Source: Prorocentrum cordatum (lineage: Eukaryota > Sar > Dinophyceae > Prorocentrales > Prorocentraceae). Taken from it: a DNA stretch of 64,000 nt. Below are positions 19,946 through 31,165 of this stretch, in pieces. How positions within the stretch are numbered: the stretch's first letter is position 1; every line of letters starts with the position of its first letter. Made by a program: the position numbers and the translations under genes. Where the stretch lies: the NCBI GenBank assembly GCA_963575745.1, contig CAUYUJ010007202.1, positions 82,501-146,500 of the forward strand, given 5' to 3'. Below the pieces are notes generated by a model. That model did no database searches, was not told where the DNA came from, and worked only from the letters and a program-made list of their open reading frames with translations.

Positions 19946-20193
19946 TGCAGCCCATTCTTGGAGCTGTCGGCCTCCGCAATCTCCCCACTGGGGAATGGAG
20001 GATCCATATTATTCCGTCTTGCGCGAGTCGATTCACTCAGACTCAGCTCAGGACCTCCTCCTCCTCCTCCCCCTCATTCGCCTCCTCCTTGCAAAGATGA
20101 TTTACGGCTCACTCCTGGGCCTGTATGATTCACTCCATCGGAACGGCAGAGTGCATTACAGCATCGTTGGTACATCCAGAGTTCACTCTGGTA
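19946..20193. other. Spacer, no gene seen
   Basis: Short frames only. TCC runs appear near 20055. Confidence 0.5.
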
Positions 20194-20425
20194 CTCCTCC
20201 TCCTCCTCCTCCTCATCCTCCTCCTCATCCTCCTCCTCCTCATCCTCCTCCTCCTCCTCCTCTCCTCCTCCTCCTCCTCCTCCTCCTCCTCCTCCTCCTC
20301 CTCCTCCTCCTCCTCCTCCTCCTCCTCACGTTCCTCCTCCTCCTCCTCCTCCTCCTCCTCCTCCTCCTCCTCCTCCTCCTCCTCCTCCTCCTCCTCCTCC
20401 TCCTCCTCCTCCCCCTTCTCCTCAT
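20194..20425. repeat. Long (TCC)n array
   Basis: About 230 bp of nearly pure TCC/CTC, broken only by a few CAT and ACGT interruptions. It translates as poly-Leu, poly-Ser or poly-Pro. Confidence 0.95.
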
Positions 20426-21199
20426 CCTACGCGGGGTCGCATTCCCCCGCCGAGCCTCCGGCGAAGCGGGAGGCGCGCGGGCGTGAAGAGGGGAGGAGCC
20501 GCAATAGGACTGTGTGTACCTTCTCCGTGGTCCCGGTATGATCTGGATGTCAAGGAACAGTGTAGTCCTGTCATGCTGCTCATGCTGACCTCGCCCTCCG
20601 CATCCTCTTCCTACTCCTCCTCCTCCTCCTCCTCCTCCTACTCCCTGTCTGCATCAGCATCAGCACCATTGTCACCATCACCATCACCATCACCATCACC
20701 ATGACCATGACCATGACCATGACCATGACCCTCACCCTCACCATCACCACCATCATCACCACCACTACCATCATCATCAACATCACCATCATCATCGTCA
20801 TCAGCATTATCATCATCGTCATCATCGTGAGCATCATCGTCATCGTCATCGTTATCATCAGTATCATCATCATCGTCATCATCATCAGCAGCAGCAGCAT
20901 CATCATTGTCATCATCATCAGCAGCATCATCATCAGCAGCATCATCATCAGCATCATCATCATCGTCAGCATCATCATCGTCAGCAAAAGCAGAACCAGC
21001 ATCTCCATCAGCAGCATCCTCACCACCACCATCATCATCAGCATCACCAGCATCATCATCAGCATCATCAACATCATCACCGCGGCGAAAGCCGGATCCG
21101 GCCGCGCACGCCTCTCGGGCCTCCGAAGAGCGGAGGGTGAGGGGCGGAAGGCCGGAGCGGAGGGAGGCCATGACACTCTCCGTACCGACGCCGTGCCTC
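20426..21199. repeat. CAT/CAC array with flanks
   Basis: Bases 20655-21085 are CAT/CAC/CGT trinucleotide repeats. Flanks at 20426-20654 and 21086-21199 are unassigned. Confidence 0.85.
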
Positions 21200-21600
21200 A
21201 CTGAAGGGGCCCAGGGACAGACAAATAAATAGACACGAACCCCAGGGTTCCCCATGCTTTCCCATATTTGCTGGACTCTCGTCTTCCTCTCCACTTCACA
21301 TTTGTGTGCCGCATGTTCCTGGGAATCGGTGTTGGTGTCTGTGTGTGTTATTTCCTCCTGGCTCACGCCCTGGGCCGGCACAGAGCTTCCGGCCCCAACA
21401 GACTGCGGCCCGCCTTCCGCAACGGGCCGTCTTGAAGGGGCCCACAAACACACAAATAAATACACACAAATAACAAGATTCCCCATATCTTCCCTTGTTT
21501 TCTGGGTTTCTGTCTTGTCTTCCCCCCCACTTCCCATATTTTCCCACATTTTCTGAGAATCGACGAATAATTGTGTCTGTGTTTTTTTGTTTCCCTTCCT
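21200..21600 (+). repeat. ~170-230-bp repeat, two tandem copies (third at 58.8 kb)
   Basis: GAAGGGGCCCA..ACA(A/C)ACAAATAAATA, then CCCCAT..TTTCCCATAT, then GAATCG(G/A)..TGTGTCTGTGT occurs at 21204-21360 and 21434-21600, and again at 58795-58965. This is a dispersed repeat, not coding. Confidence 0.8.
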
Positions 21601-22549
21601 GACGTCTCTCGAATGCCCAGGGGGCTCCCGAGGAAAGCCTCCAGAATCACAACAGATCCTCGAGAGGCCCGTCGCGCTTCCCTCGCGACGCCTGGAGACA
21701 TCCCCGACGTCCGCCGTACTGAAAGGGAAAACAAACCTACCTCGCTTTTGACCACCCTCGCTTCCAAGAGATACCAAACGATGCCAAATTGCAGCCTGTA
21801 CTGGTCAGGCCGCTTGACGAGGAGGCGCGTGGTATGGCTTGGTTTTGCCTGGAAGCGAAAGCGGGGGAGGTAAGTCACGCTCTGAGTACTATTCTGTCCA
21901 TCCGCGGCCCCGGGAACCCCGATCGCATCCCCAGGAGCGGCGCTTCGCCCCAGTAGGATTGCTCAGAGCCTCGGGACCCGCAGGCGGCCCCCGAGGGCCT
22001 GGATCGAGGAGGAACGCCGGGAGTGAAGAAATCAGGTCGTCGGAGATCTGGGGGAGGACCGGCCATGCCCTGGCCCGCCGGGCGGGGAGCTCGGCGCCCG
22101 CACGGCAGCATCTCGGGCAGCGACGCCACCAGCGTCTCGAGCCTGCGCTGCGTCTGCGCCGGCACGTGCGCGGGCAGGCTCCCCGCCAGGCAGTGGAGCA
22201 GGCTCCACGCCTCGCAATCACGGGATCAGGTGTGCATCCTCCCCGGTCCTCGATCCTCCTCCTGGATCCTCATCCGCCTCCTCCTCCTTCTCTTCCATCC
22301 TCCATCCTCGATCCTCGATCCTCGATCCTCGATCCTCGGTCCTCCTCCTCCTCCTCCTCCTCCTCCTCCTCCTCCTCCTCCTCCTCCTCCTCCTCCTCCC
22401 CCTCCTCCTCCTCTTCCTCGAGGCGCCGTTCGGGATCCAGCGCGCGCGGGGGCGCGCGCGGGCGCATCCGTTCGGCCCCAGCCCGCCAGGCGGGCGCGGG
22501 CGATCGCGACGGCGGCGAGGCAGCGTTCGCCGTCTCGCGTCTGGCACAG
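21601..22549. other. Unassigned GC-rich region with GATCC and TCC tracts
   Basis: Long plus frame 21839-22849 is Arg/Ser/Pro-rich and crosses CTCGATCCTCGATCCTCGAT repeats and (TCC)n (22341-22410), so it is not called. Bases 22430-22480 are a palindrome-rich GCGCGCGGG patch. Confidence 0.5.
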
Positions 22550-22729
22550 GCGACTGACTACCTACCAGACCACCCCAACCCAACCCGAAGACCCAAATTT
22601 CGGGTTGGGGGGGTACGGGTTCCATATGTGTTTTCTCGATGTTCCCCGACCCCCCCCCCACTGGAAATGGAGGTCAATTTGAGACCTTCGGGTTGGGTTG
22701 GGGTGGCTTGGTGGGTGGTGAGCGACTGC
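22550..22729. repeat. Foldback element family H, copy 1
   Basis: The left end CCACCCCAACCCAACCCGAA is the inverse of the right end TTCGGGTTGGGTTGGGGTGG. A second copy is at 58965-59128 with the same interior (GGTACGGG, CGA.GTTCCCCGACCCC). Confidence 0.85.
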
Positions 22730-22952
22730 GGCGCAGCGGCTCCCTCCGAGGGAGGCTTTGCGCGAGGCAGCTGCCGGGCGCCTCCTGCGCGCTCATTACG
22801 GCGACCAGCCAGCACGTCAGGCAGGTGCGAAGGTGCCGGCAGAGGATGACAGGGTCTGGGCAAGCAAGGCTGCCAGACAGTGCGGATCCAAATCGAACTG
22901 CCCTTCCAGAGCTGCGTGCTGGGCATGAGGACGGGGCAACGAAGGGCCTGCT

Positions 22953-23834
22953 TTGTCCCGGCGCAGTCGAAGGCGCCGCCTTCTAGGAGGGCATCCAGTC
23001 GCAGACCGTCCCGCCCCAAGCAGCCCCCTTGGCAAGATCCTGGTGGTAATCATCCTATTCCTCAGCACGATTGAGGGGGGGCAGACCAAGGACTCGGACC
23101 TGGCTAAATCCAAGAGGGCGTGGCAAGCCTTGCGTCGGATATACGGCGACGAGCACGACTAGGTCATCGCAGCCAGAACAGGGTGTGAGAAAGCAGAGTC
23201 CGCAATCCGTGCTAAGATGGACCCGTCAGATCTTCTCAGAAGTGCTAAAGATAGGGTGGCAACCAAAGACGCTGAGCGAATCGCGAGGGCCAGCCACGTA
23301 GAGCAGCTTGAGTCGGACCTGGAAAACGAACGGAAGTACCTGCAGAAGCTGGACACGGAGGTGGCCGCTATACATGCCGAGGTTGCCCAGGCCCCAGCAG
23401 CGGTGGCAGCTACAGCGGCCCAGCAAGGCAGCAGGAAGGAGGTGGCAAATGCATCAGCGGCAGACCAACAACTCCAGGCGGTACTTCAACAGGCGAGGGC
23501 AGGTACCACCAACCTCGACGGCGGGCAGCTCCTCGCCACAATCGAGCAGCAGGTCGCGAATATCGGCCTCATCGCGTCCCCGACGGCCTCTACCGCGGCT
23601 GCGCACGGCACCCCAGCGGGCTCGCAGGCAGCGCCTTTTTGCGTCCCTCGGGTGCAGCACATCCCGCTGAACCAGGGGGACAGCCAGGCCGTGCAGGCGG
23701 ACCCAGACCGCAGCGCCTGGGAGAACGCTGGCGGCGACCAGGCGAAGGCGAGCAGACAGAGGAACGAGGCGGCGAGATATTGGAACAGCTATCTCCAACG
23801 GATCGTGCTGGGAGGCATGCAGGTCTTTTCTTGA
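22953..23834 (+). pseudogene. RE2 ORF1-like coiled-coil protein
   Basis: LINE ORF1 proteins bind element RNA and oligomerise. The frame reads KDSDLAKSKRAWQALRRIYG, a TAG at 23160-23162, then VIAARTGCEKAESAIRAKMD and on without a stop to 23834. Residues after MDPSDLL form a heptad-rich helix (ERIARASHVEQLESDLENER, KYLQKLDTEVAAIHAEVAQA), followed by an Ala/Gln-rich region and a terminal helix (NEAARYWNSYLQRIV). The best intact start is the Met at 23217 (205 residues). The single stop suggests recent decay or an upstream unit read through. Assignment to ORF1 rests on position before an EEP domain and on coiled-coil character. Confidence 0.55.
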
Positions 23835-24600
23835 CGGAGGGTGCCAAGGGTATCCATATCGTGTGTACTGAAGAGCTACACTTGGATCAGGAACGTCTCT
23901 AGAAAGCGCAGGCATCGTCTACGAGAGATAGTTGGAACGCGTTCCTATCGCCATGCCGACGGCTATCCACAGGGTTTTCCAGCATCTTCGTGCGCTCTCA
24001 CATCCTCGCGACGTTGCTCAGCGTACCGTAAAATGAAGAAACGCATGAAACTGTTCGGCAGTAGTCTACAACCATACACGTTGACATCTAAGGTGTATGA
24101 ACAAGCTTTTCACTGTTGCAGGGGACTGGAACATCAGCCCCCGAGAGTATGTGCAAGCAGGCTTGGGCGAGCTGCTGCCTGTTTCTCTACGCTAGGCGGA
24201 GGAGGAGGACACCTGCAGGTCGGCCAAGGGCACCGACATGAACATAGACTACTGGCTCACCTCGTGTGACCTGGGAGCCGCTTGTACTACTCTTACCACG
24301 ATGCCTTGATGGCAGCCACGCCACATCGCCCTGGACAATGCTACTTGAAGGCGTGCCCCAAAAAAGGTTGAAGGTTCTCGCCATGGCGGCGTCCCGCAGC
24401 TTTTCGAAAAGGATCTCCTTCTGCTGTCGGATGCCATCCACTTGAAGGCCCCATACAGGATTCCCCTGTCTTGAACGTGTGGGGAGAGATGTATCAAGAG
24501 GCCCGCCGCGTTCCCGGGAGAGAGCAAACGACAGGTTGGATATTGTGTACGTCCAGCTCATCTCCAGCGTGGAGGGCGGCTGCGATTACTCCATCGATGA
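23835..24600 (+). pseudogene. RE2 EEP endonuclease fragment
   Basis: GDWNISPREYVQAGLGELLP (GDWN at 24121-24132) followed by a TAG, then EDTCRSAKGTDMNIDYWLTS and a TGA, matches the G-D-[FW]-N and I-D-x-x-x motifs of EEP nucleases. Upstream homology is scattered over frames, and an obvious N-terminal half is missing or too decayed. At least three stops make it non-functional. Confidence 0.6.
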
Positions 24601-24625
24601 GTTTCCAGAGCAAGACGCTTATCGC

Positions 24626-24810
24626 GACGAACCAACAACACACACCCATACCCATAGGGGGATCGGAGAGGGCTATGGGTGCGTGTTGTCGGATGGGGGT
24701 CCCCGCTCGAACGGGAGCGTTCCCCAGGGCCCGACAACCCTCACCCATACCCATAGCCAGTCCTCCTCCCAACGACCCCCCTATGGGTATGGGTGCGTGT
24801 TGTTCGTTAC
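24626..24810. repeat. Foldback element family A, copy 1
   Basis: An almost full-length hairpin. The left end ACAACACACACCCATACCCA and right end TGGGTATGGGTGCGTGTTGT are inverted repeats, the inner halves repeat the CCCATA motif, and the centre is CCCCGCTCGAACGGGAGCG. Copies occur at 50074-50270 and 58163-58351. It lies within RE2, where the reverse transcriptase would be expected. Confidence 0.9.
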
Positions 24811-24946
24811 CGTGGAAGGGCAGATGGAGTTCAGTTCGTGTAGCGCCTCGTCGGAGGTCCCACGTGGGGGCCCCACCCAGTTGCTGGCAACGAGGCGAGA
24901 TGCATTGGGGCAATTGCGCTTGCACTTAAAGACGCCGTCACATAAG

Positions 24947-25126
24947 TACAGTCGGGGCCTTGACCTAAGGAACCCAAAATAAGGAACGAGGCCCCTTTTT
25001 CCCATAAGTTCAACCTCGATTTCCCGTGGAAAACCTCAGGAAAGCCCGAGGCAAACTTTGAAACATTCAAGGAACACCGAGCCCCTCCCCAACGAAAAGG
25101 GTTCCTTCTTCAGCGCCCCGACTGTA
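24947..25126. repeat. MITE family B, copy 1 (180 bp, TA-flanked)
   Basis: TACAGTCGGGGCCTTGACC at the left and TCAGCGCCCCGACTGTA at the right form terminal inverted repeats beginning CAGTCGGGGC, with TA on each side. Copy 2 (59624-59803) has the same length and orientation. TA duplication is the mark of Tc1/mariner-type transposition; no transposase is present. Confidence 0.9.
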
Positions 25127-25570
25127 CGTGTGGATACTGACACAAAGTTCACGGCGTCTACGCCTGCACGTTTACCCTCACGGCTCACGGGTATCACATG
25201 GGAAGAATGGAGTCGACAACAGGATCACGCGCCAGAAGGCATTCCAGCTAGAAGACATGAATGTGGGCATTGGTTAGCGCCGCGACAGCAACTGCTTGCG
25301 CCGAGGGAGCTTGCTACGAAGTGGAACCTATCGGCAAGGGCGAGGGCGACACGGTCCACGATCATTAGAGGTCAGTGGTCGCAGTCACGACTGCGCCAAT
25401 ATTGATTTGCAAATGATGACCTATGCCAGTACTGCCAGGGCTGCCCTGACACGCTGCATCACAGACTTTGGAGTTGTCCCAACCTACATCATGAGAGAGT
25501 GGAGGTGGATGCACATTTTATTGAGGAGGCGAGATGCGTGCTCAACAACATGAGATATGAGATATGTTGC
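25127..25570 (+). pseudogene. RE2 linker and zinc knuckle
   Basis: In frame 2, GITWEEWSRQQDHAPEGIPA through RGQWSQSRLRQY, a TGA (about 25403-25405), then FANDD and LCQYCQGCPDTLHHRLWSC. This is a C-x2-C-x7-H-x5-C knuckle (Cys codons 25424, 25433, 25475; His 25457). The G-x-W-[ST]-Q-x-R lead-in and CCHC knuckle before RNase H are typical of this class of LINE. Confidence 0.65.
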
Positions 25571-25644
25571 CACTGATACCGCCACCATGTCAGACTGAGA
25601 GCTGGTCATGTGCGCATGGAGGTCACACAGCTACCTGGACAGGA

Positions 25645-26218
25645 GATACCTACACGGACGGGTCTGGAATCTCACCTGTTGGCTGGCCAGAAGCAGCGCG
25701 TGCTGGCTGAAGTATTGCTATGATGACGGGAACGAGGTTGCGTTGCATTGCATTCGGTGCTCGACCTGGACGCCAACAATCTGTACCACCGGCTGAACTC
25801 TTTGCGGTTATCCAGGCGCTACGCAACGGACAGCTACCAGTGCATTTCAGAAATGACTGTATGGGCATATTCGATGGACTTCGGAACGGCGCGACGTGGT
25901 GCACACATCCGAGGAGGCCCACCAACGAATTGTGGAAAACTGTGTGGCACGTGCTGGCAGATCACGCAGAGAAACCAAAAACACTACAGATCTCCTGTAC
26001 GCAGCCCCGCCCAGCTCAGGGTGAGGCTACATTTACCAAGAGAAGCAGTGACTGTGCTGGTACTGCTGCGAAACGTGGGCCCGCACCGCACCCGCCGCCA
26101 GAGACGACCCCAGGACGCGCACAAAGCGTTTCTCAACACGGTGAGGCAAGTGGCAGCATGGATTGGGACACCTCAAACCCAGACATCCAGCTGCTCCGCT
26201 CCACTGTTTTCGACGCGT
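25645..26218 (+). pseudogene. RE2 RNase H domain
   Basis: RNase H removes the RNA strand of the RNA-DNA hybrid. DTYTDGSGISPVG (first Asp, 25657), a TGA at 25708-25710 where a Trp would fit, then PPAELFAVIQALRNG (Glu 25795), FRNDCMGIFDGLRNGATW (Asp 25855) and PTNELWKTVWHVLADH match the D-E-D carboxylate core. The C-terminal part (RLHLPREAV, then AHKAFLNTVRQVAAW) continues in another frame, so there is a frameshift near 26010. The catalytic residues survive; the ORF does not. Confidence 0.75.
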
Positions 26219-26599
26219 GACCCCTGGAGGTCCAGACCACTTCCCCGAAGCCGGCGTGTCGTCCTGACTTGCTTCTTCAAGCTCCCGCAGCCCGGCGAAG
26301 GCCCCCAGAGGCCGACAACTGCAAAAAAATCCAGCCGTTCCAATTTCTTTGGAGCGTCGGCTCTCTGGCAGTGCTCGCCGCAGGTGCCGACCGCCAGCCC
26401 CCGCCGGCTCGAAAGCCACGCCGACGCCAGCGCCAACGGCAACGGCCGCACCGCGGGGCACAGGGCCGAGCCGCGGGGCGCCGAGCGCATCGCTCGGCCG
26501 TGCGAGGCCCGACCCCTTTGCGTGGAGCGGGCGGGCGCGTAAGAACTGTCGGCGCTTCGCGCGGGCGCGCGCTGGACGTAGACGCCCGTGCGACAGGAG
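26219..26599. other. GC-rich segment, no gene called
   Basis: Open Arg/Pro/Ala-rich frames on both strands with no recognised family. Confidence 0.4.
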
Positions 26600-26810
26600 C
26601 TCGACCAAAAGAAACCTTCCACAACAAGACCCTATCCTGGAACCTTCCAGGACGTAGATGGGCTTTTGGTGTGGGGGCGCCACGCTCCCCATAGCACAAC
26701 CATCGAAACCCAAGAAACCCAGAGCACCCAGGAGTGTTTCTCGGCATGGGTTTGCATCGTCGGGCGGTGTGCACTGTCCGCCGAGCCTTGGATCCTGGGG
26801 CCCCCCTGGA
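26600..26810 (+). repeat. Dispersed ~180-bp repeat (partner at 56.2 kb)
   Basis: AGAAACCTTCCACAA, GGGGCGCCACGC/GGGAGCGCCACGCC, GAAACCC(A/C)AG.AACCCAG and GGGCACC/GAGCACCC are shared collinearly with 56180-56360. Confidence 0.7.
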
Positions 26811-27194
26811 GCAAGCCACCTCTTAGCAGTTTGCCACACATACTCACATCACTGCAAGATAAAGGACATACTGTGCACCCGCGTTGAAGCCCTTGTCGCG
26901 CACCCTTTGGTCCAGGACTGAATATGCCCACATTATCGGACACCCCTGGTCCTGTACGTCTCCAGCGTGTGGGCGTGCGGCCGGCGATTCTCATCAGGAC
27001 CTGCCACAACCAACCACACGGGGCAGCCGACGCTGTCACGAACGACACCTCCGTTTCCGACTGTGTGAAGCATGACTGTGTGCAACACCCACATCGCCAG
27101 AAGATGTCAAGCGGGCCCAGTGCGATGAGCGCAGACAGTTGACTTGCCTGCGTCAACCGAGGGCCTGGCTTTTTGACCCCCAGGGAAGGGAGGA
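26811..27194. other. Spacer, no gene recognised
   Basis: A 72-codon frame (26924-27142, HNQPHGAADAVTNDTSVSDC) has balanced composition, but nothing supports it further. Confidence 0.35.
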
Positions 27195-27656
27195 GACAAC
27201 TCCTTTTACGCACCCCCAAGCCCCCTGAGGGACCTGCTGGTGAGCCAGGCCTGCGCACGGAACCCATTTGCCGAGCCTCGGGAGAAGCCTGGGGGGGCAC
27301 GCCTGCTGGTGGCTGAAAGGAGGAGGCTCCGACGCGCAAGGCGCCGCGGCACGGTCGCCCCTTCCGCCTCCTCGACTGGGCCTGACCCTCCTCCTCCTCC
27401 TGCGCCTCCGCCCCTGGGGGTCGGGGGGCTGCCCCGGACTGGGAGGCCCGAGGACGAGGTGGCGGCGCCTGTCGTTCGGACAGAACGTAGAGCCAAGCCT
27501 GGCATCGCCTCTGGGCAACGGACACGGGCCTGCGTGCGTGAGGCGACCGAGGCTCTGGAACCGCCAGCTGGCTCGGAAGAGCGCCCCAGACTTGCCGACT
27601 TGCCGCGGCCACATCCCAGCACGGTGGGGACATGCCCCCCCCCCCCAGGCCACTAA
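27195..27656 (+). CDS. Candidate exon/ORF, unknown
   Basis: The plus frame reads FYAPPSPLRDLLVSQACARN, PFAEPREKPGGARLLVAERR, RLRRARRRGTVAPSASS and, after a Pro-rich linker, EDEVAAPVVRTERRAKPGIA to a TAA at 27654. A basic cluster with Pro/Ser-rich tails resembles nuclear proteins, but other frames are also open. No homologue was recognised. Confidence 0.3.
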   Translation, partial: DNSFYAPPSPLRDLLVSQACARNPFAEPREKPGGARLLVAERRRLRRARRRGTVAPSASSTGPDPPPPPAPPPLGVGGLPRTGRPEDEVAAPVVRTERRAKPGIASGQRTRACVREATEALEPPAGSEERPRLADLPRPHPSTVGTCPPPPGH

Positions 27657-28437
27657 AAAAGCCGCGTCCTGCAACGTGCTGGCGAGATCATCGGATGTAT
27701 GAGATGCGGCTCTCTCTCTCTCTCTCTCTCTCTCGGAGGCCGCGCATCGATCTCTGCTGTTCAGTCTCTACGACGGTCCGCAGGTTCTGGAAAGTAGCCC
27801 CAGAGCCACTGGCGCACAGATCATGTCGCTCCCAGCCGCCACCCCGAGAGCACGGCGAGAAGCCTCCGATCCCAGCCCCGACACGCTTGTGGGCTGACGT
27901 GCACGCCGCCGCCGTCGGCCCCCAGCGGGCCTTCACGGCGGGAGGGCTCGTCGCACGTGCCGCGAGGGCGGCCCCTGGGCCCTCTGCGCTGCGGGCCCTC
28001 TCTCGCGTCTGCCGGTGAGAGACTGCAGCGCCTCGGCGCGTCCAGCTCCTCTCCCGCCGCCTCTGTCCCGACCACGGCGCGTCTCCCCATGTGCTCGCTG
28101 CTGCTGCTGCTGCTCCTCCTCCTCCTCCTCCTCCTCCTCCTCCTCCTCCTCCTCCTCCTCTTCCTCCTCTTCCTCCTCCTGCTCCTCGAGAATATCCTTC
28201 CTGTCCCTCCTCGACACTCCTCGACCTCCATCCTGCTCCTCCACGATCCTCCTCCTTCCCCTCTTCCATCCTCGACCCTCGATCCTCCTGCTCTTCCTCC
28301 TCCTCCTCCTCCTCCTCCTCCTCCTCGATAAGTTCCCTCCTGTCCCTCCTCAGTCCTCCTCGATCCTCGATCATCCTCCTCGATCCCTCCTCGTCCTCCT
28401 CCTCATCCTCCTCCTCCTCCCAGACGCCTAAACGTCT
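27657..28437. other. CT and TCC microsatellites with GC-rich spacer
   Basis: (CT)n at about 27709-27734, (TCC)n at 28112-28187 and 28290-28325, with CTCGATCCTC repeats to 28400. The spacer at 27840-28015 is open in several frames (for example ALRALSRVCR then stop) but is not assigned. Confidence 0.55.
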
Positions 28438-28837
28438 CGAGACAGAAAACGTGTCGGAGACGCTTCCTTCAAAGTTCGAGCTCCAGGGCCCAGTCCCTGC
28501 GGCCATCCCAACAACGATCCGCGGCAAAAACCGAAAGAGCCGCGGTGGTGGGGTCGAGAGCTCCTGGGGGAGGGACCGACGTCGAGGCAGAAGGAAGCAT
28601 CACGTCGGAGGCCTGAGTCTACCCCTGGTGTGCACGAATTGCGCCGAGGGCACACATTTCAACCGTTTCGCGTCCAGCAGTGTCTGCTGTCGTCTAGTCG
28701 GCTGCTTGGGCCCGTGAGCCTTTCTTGACCTCTGCCTGCCCCTCGGGTGTGCAAAACTGCGTTCGCCACTGTATACCACCTATGGCTCGTACTGCGTTGC
28801 TGTCGCTTGCCCCCTTTCACAAAAGTGTATGATTCAT
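28438..28837. other. Spacer, no gene recognised
   Basis: No strong frame or repeat was seen. Confidence 0.4.
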
Positions 28838-29334
28838 TCCTCCTCCTCCTCCTCCTCCTCCTCCTCCTCCTCCTCCTCCTCCTCCGACTCCTCCTCCTCC
28901 TTCTCCTCCTCCTCATCCTCCCCACCTTCATTAACATCACAATGATCATAAGCATCGTCACCACCACCACTACCAGTCATCATCATCAACATCATCATCA
29001 TCAGCATCATCATCATCAGCACCAGCATACTCGTGACCATCATCATCATGACCACCACACTCATCATCGTCATCAGCATCATCAGCATCATCAGTATCAT
29101 CAGCATAATCGTCGTCACCCTTATCACCAGCATCATCAGCATCAGCATCGCCACCGCTATCATCATCACCATCAGCAGCATGATCGATCAGCAGCAGCTT
29201 TCGTATCCTCGTAATCATCAGCATCAGCAGAATAATCATCTTCGCCATCATCATCAGTATCAGCAGCATCAATAAGATCACATTCATATTCAACATCATA
29301 TCGTGATTAGCAGCATCATCAGCATCAGCATTCA

Positions 29335-29417
<83 letters not shown>

Positions 29418-29571
29418 GCATCATCATCATCGTCGTCATCAGCATCATCATCGTAATCGCCATCACCATCACCATCAGCATCATCATCAACATCATCATC
29501 GGTATCACCAACATCATCAGCAGCATCACCACCACCGCCAACATCATCATCATCATCATCATCATCATCAG

Positions 29572-29602
<31 letters not shown>

Positions 29603-30232
29603 GTCATCAGCGGCAACATCAGTATCCTCATCCTCATCAGGAGCAGCAGGATCATCATCACCCTCATCAACACTATCATAACCATCATCCTCATTATACT
29701 CAGCATCATTATTATACCGTTCATGTCCATCACCATCATCATCGTCAACATCAGCATTAACGTTACCATCATCATCTTCATCACCATCGCAATCACTGTC
29801 AGCATTAATTTCATAATCAGCATCAGTATCATCATCATCGTCATCATACTCATCATCGGCAGCATCATCATCAGAATCAGCAGCAGCATCCTCATCATAA
29901 GGGCTATCATCATCGTTATCATCAGCAGCATCATCAGCATCACCACCTCAATCATCATCATCATCACCATCATCATCAGCATCATCACCAGCGCCATCAT
30001 CATCGTCATCATCACCATCAGCATCAGCACCAGAATCATCAGCATTGTCAGCATTATCAGCATCATCAGCATCATCAGCATCGTCTTCATCAGCATCCCC
30101 ATCATCATCAGCACCAAAGTCATTAGTATCACCATCACCATTACCATCATCACCATTACCATCATCGTCATCATCATCATCATCAGCATCATCATCATCA
30201 GCATCAGCATCATCATCATTCCCCAACTCCGC
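28838..30232. repeat. Very long TCC then CAT/ATC array (~1.4 kb)
   Basis: TCC repeats (28838-28916) run into about 1.3 kb of CAT/CAG/CGT trinucleotides with a long perfect ATC core (29336-29416). Frames of up to 348 codons are poly-Ile/Met/Ser/Asp artefacts. Confidence 0.95.
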
Positions 30233-31095
30233 CTCGAGATCCACATTCTCCTTCTCCTGCGTGTCCTCGTCCTCCCTTCCTGTTCCTACTCGTTCAACCT
30301 CATCATGATGACAATGGCCAACCCATTGTCAACAAAACAATCCAGATAGCCTCCATTATTACGCCGATGTTCGTCCAGGCAGGGCTCGTCCCGAATTGCA
30401 GGCCTGGTAACACCGAGGCCCAGTCCTGTTTTCCGGAAAGGGCTCGCGCCAGGCTGGGCCAACGTGTGGAGCAGCAAAACCCCAAACGCCCCCCCCTCTT
30501 CCTCGTTCCCCTCGTTATTTCCCTTCTCTTCCTCCCACCCCGCATCCCTACTTTCCGACTCCGCCCCCTCGGAATGGGGAGGAGTAAGGAATAGGAGGCA
30601 GGGGGAGGAGGAGAAAAGGAGTAGAACCAGCAGGAGGAGCAGGTGAAATGAACATGAAAATGGAAATGGTAAACTCGCAAAGCGAAACGAGTTAAAGCCA
30701 AGCTAGAGACCATTCACATGAGTGTCTGCAGAAGATGTCGAAGGGCAGGTTCGAACAATGAAGTTGCAATCACCAGAGCTAGCACACTAAATGTTCGGCG
30801 TTAGATGTGGAATACCAAATCCGACATGCAAAAGGCCCACCAACCGAGCTTTCACAAATACCTGATTGAAATAATCGAGATCGAATCGGATCGATCGAAT
30901 CGAAATCGGGTGCTGCAACGTCGCGAAATGCCGCATGCGCGGGGTTCCCCTCGAGAACTCCGTGGAAGCGCGGTGCCCGACTTGATGTTTGCCTGACGGG
31001 CCAGAACTCCTGCAGGGGGGGCCTCGAGCCGCCCGTGCCTGAGAGCAGAAGGGGCAGGAGGAGCAGGAGTGGAGAAGGAGGGAGAGGAAGGCTTC

Positions 31096-31097
<2 letters not shown>
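30233..31097. other. Unassigned; possible short LINE 5' scrap
   Basis: No confident gene. At 30760-30840 a frame reads ITRASTLNVRR, stop, MWNTKS, reminiscent of an EEP N-terminus (x-LNVRx). Bases 30875-30915 carry AATCGGATCGATCGAATCG repeats like those at 43600-43700. Confidence 0.4.

Positions 31098-31165
<68 letters not shown>
31098..31165. repeat. (GAC)n
   Basis: A near-pure GAC run. Confidence 0.95.

Larger units (their letters stand above)
22730..26218 (+). mobile_element. RE2: decayed LINE-type retroelement with reverse transcriptase deleted
   Basis: Coiled-coil ORF1, EEP fragment, linker, zinc knuckle and RNase H lie in canonical order on the plus strand. Where the reverse transcriptase should be, the sequence instead holds a foldback element (24626-24810) and a MITE (24947-25126). 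RE2 has RNase H and GC-rich codons, while RE1 is AT-rich and shows no RNase H, so they are different families. Confidence 0.75.

Noticed and set aside
28834-30349. Frames of 304-348 codons in the CAT tract
   Set aside because: Poly-Ile, Met, Ser or Asp translations of trinucleotide repeats.
30740-30860. Possible LINE endonuclease N-terminus (TLNVRR)
   Set aside because: Only a dozen residues with an in-frame stop; too short to call an element.
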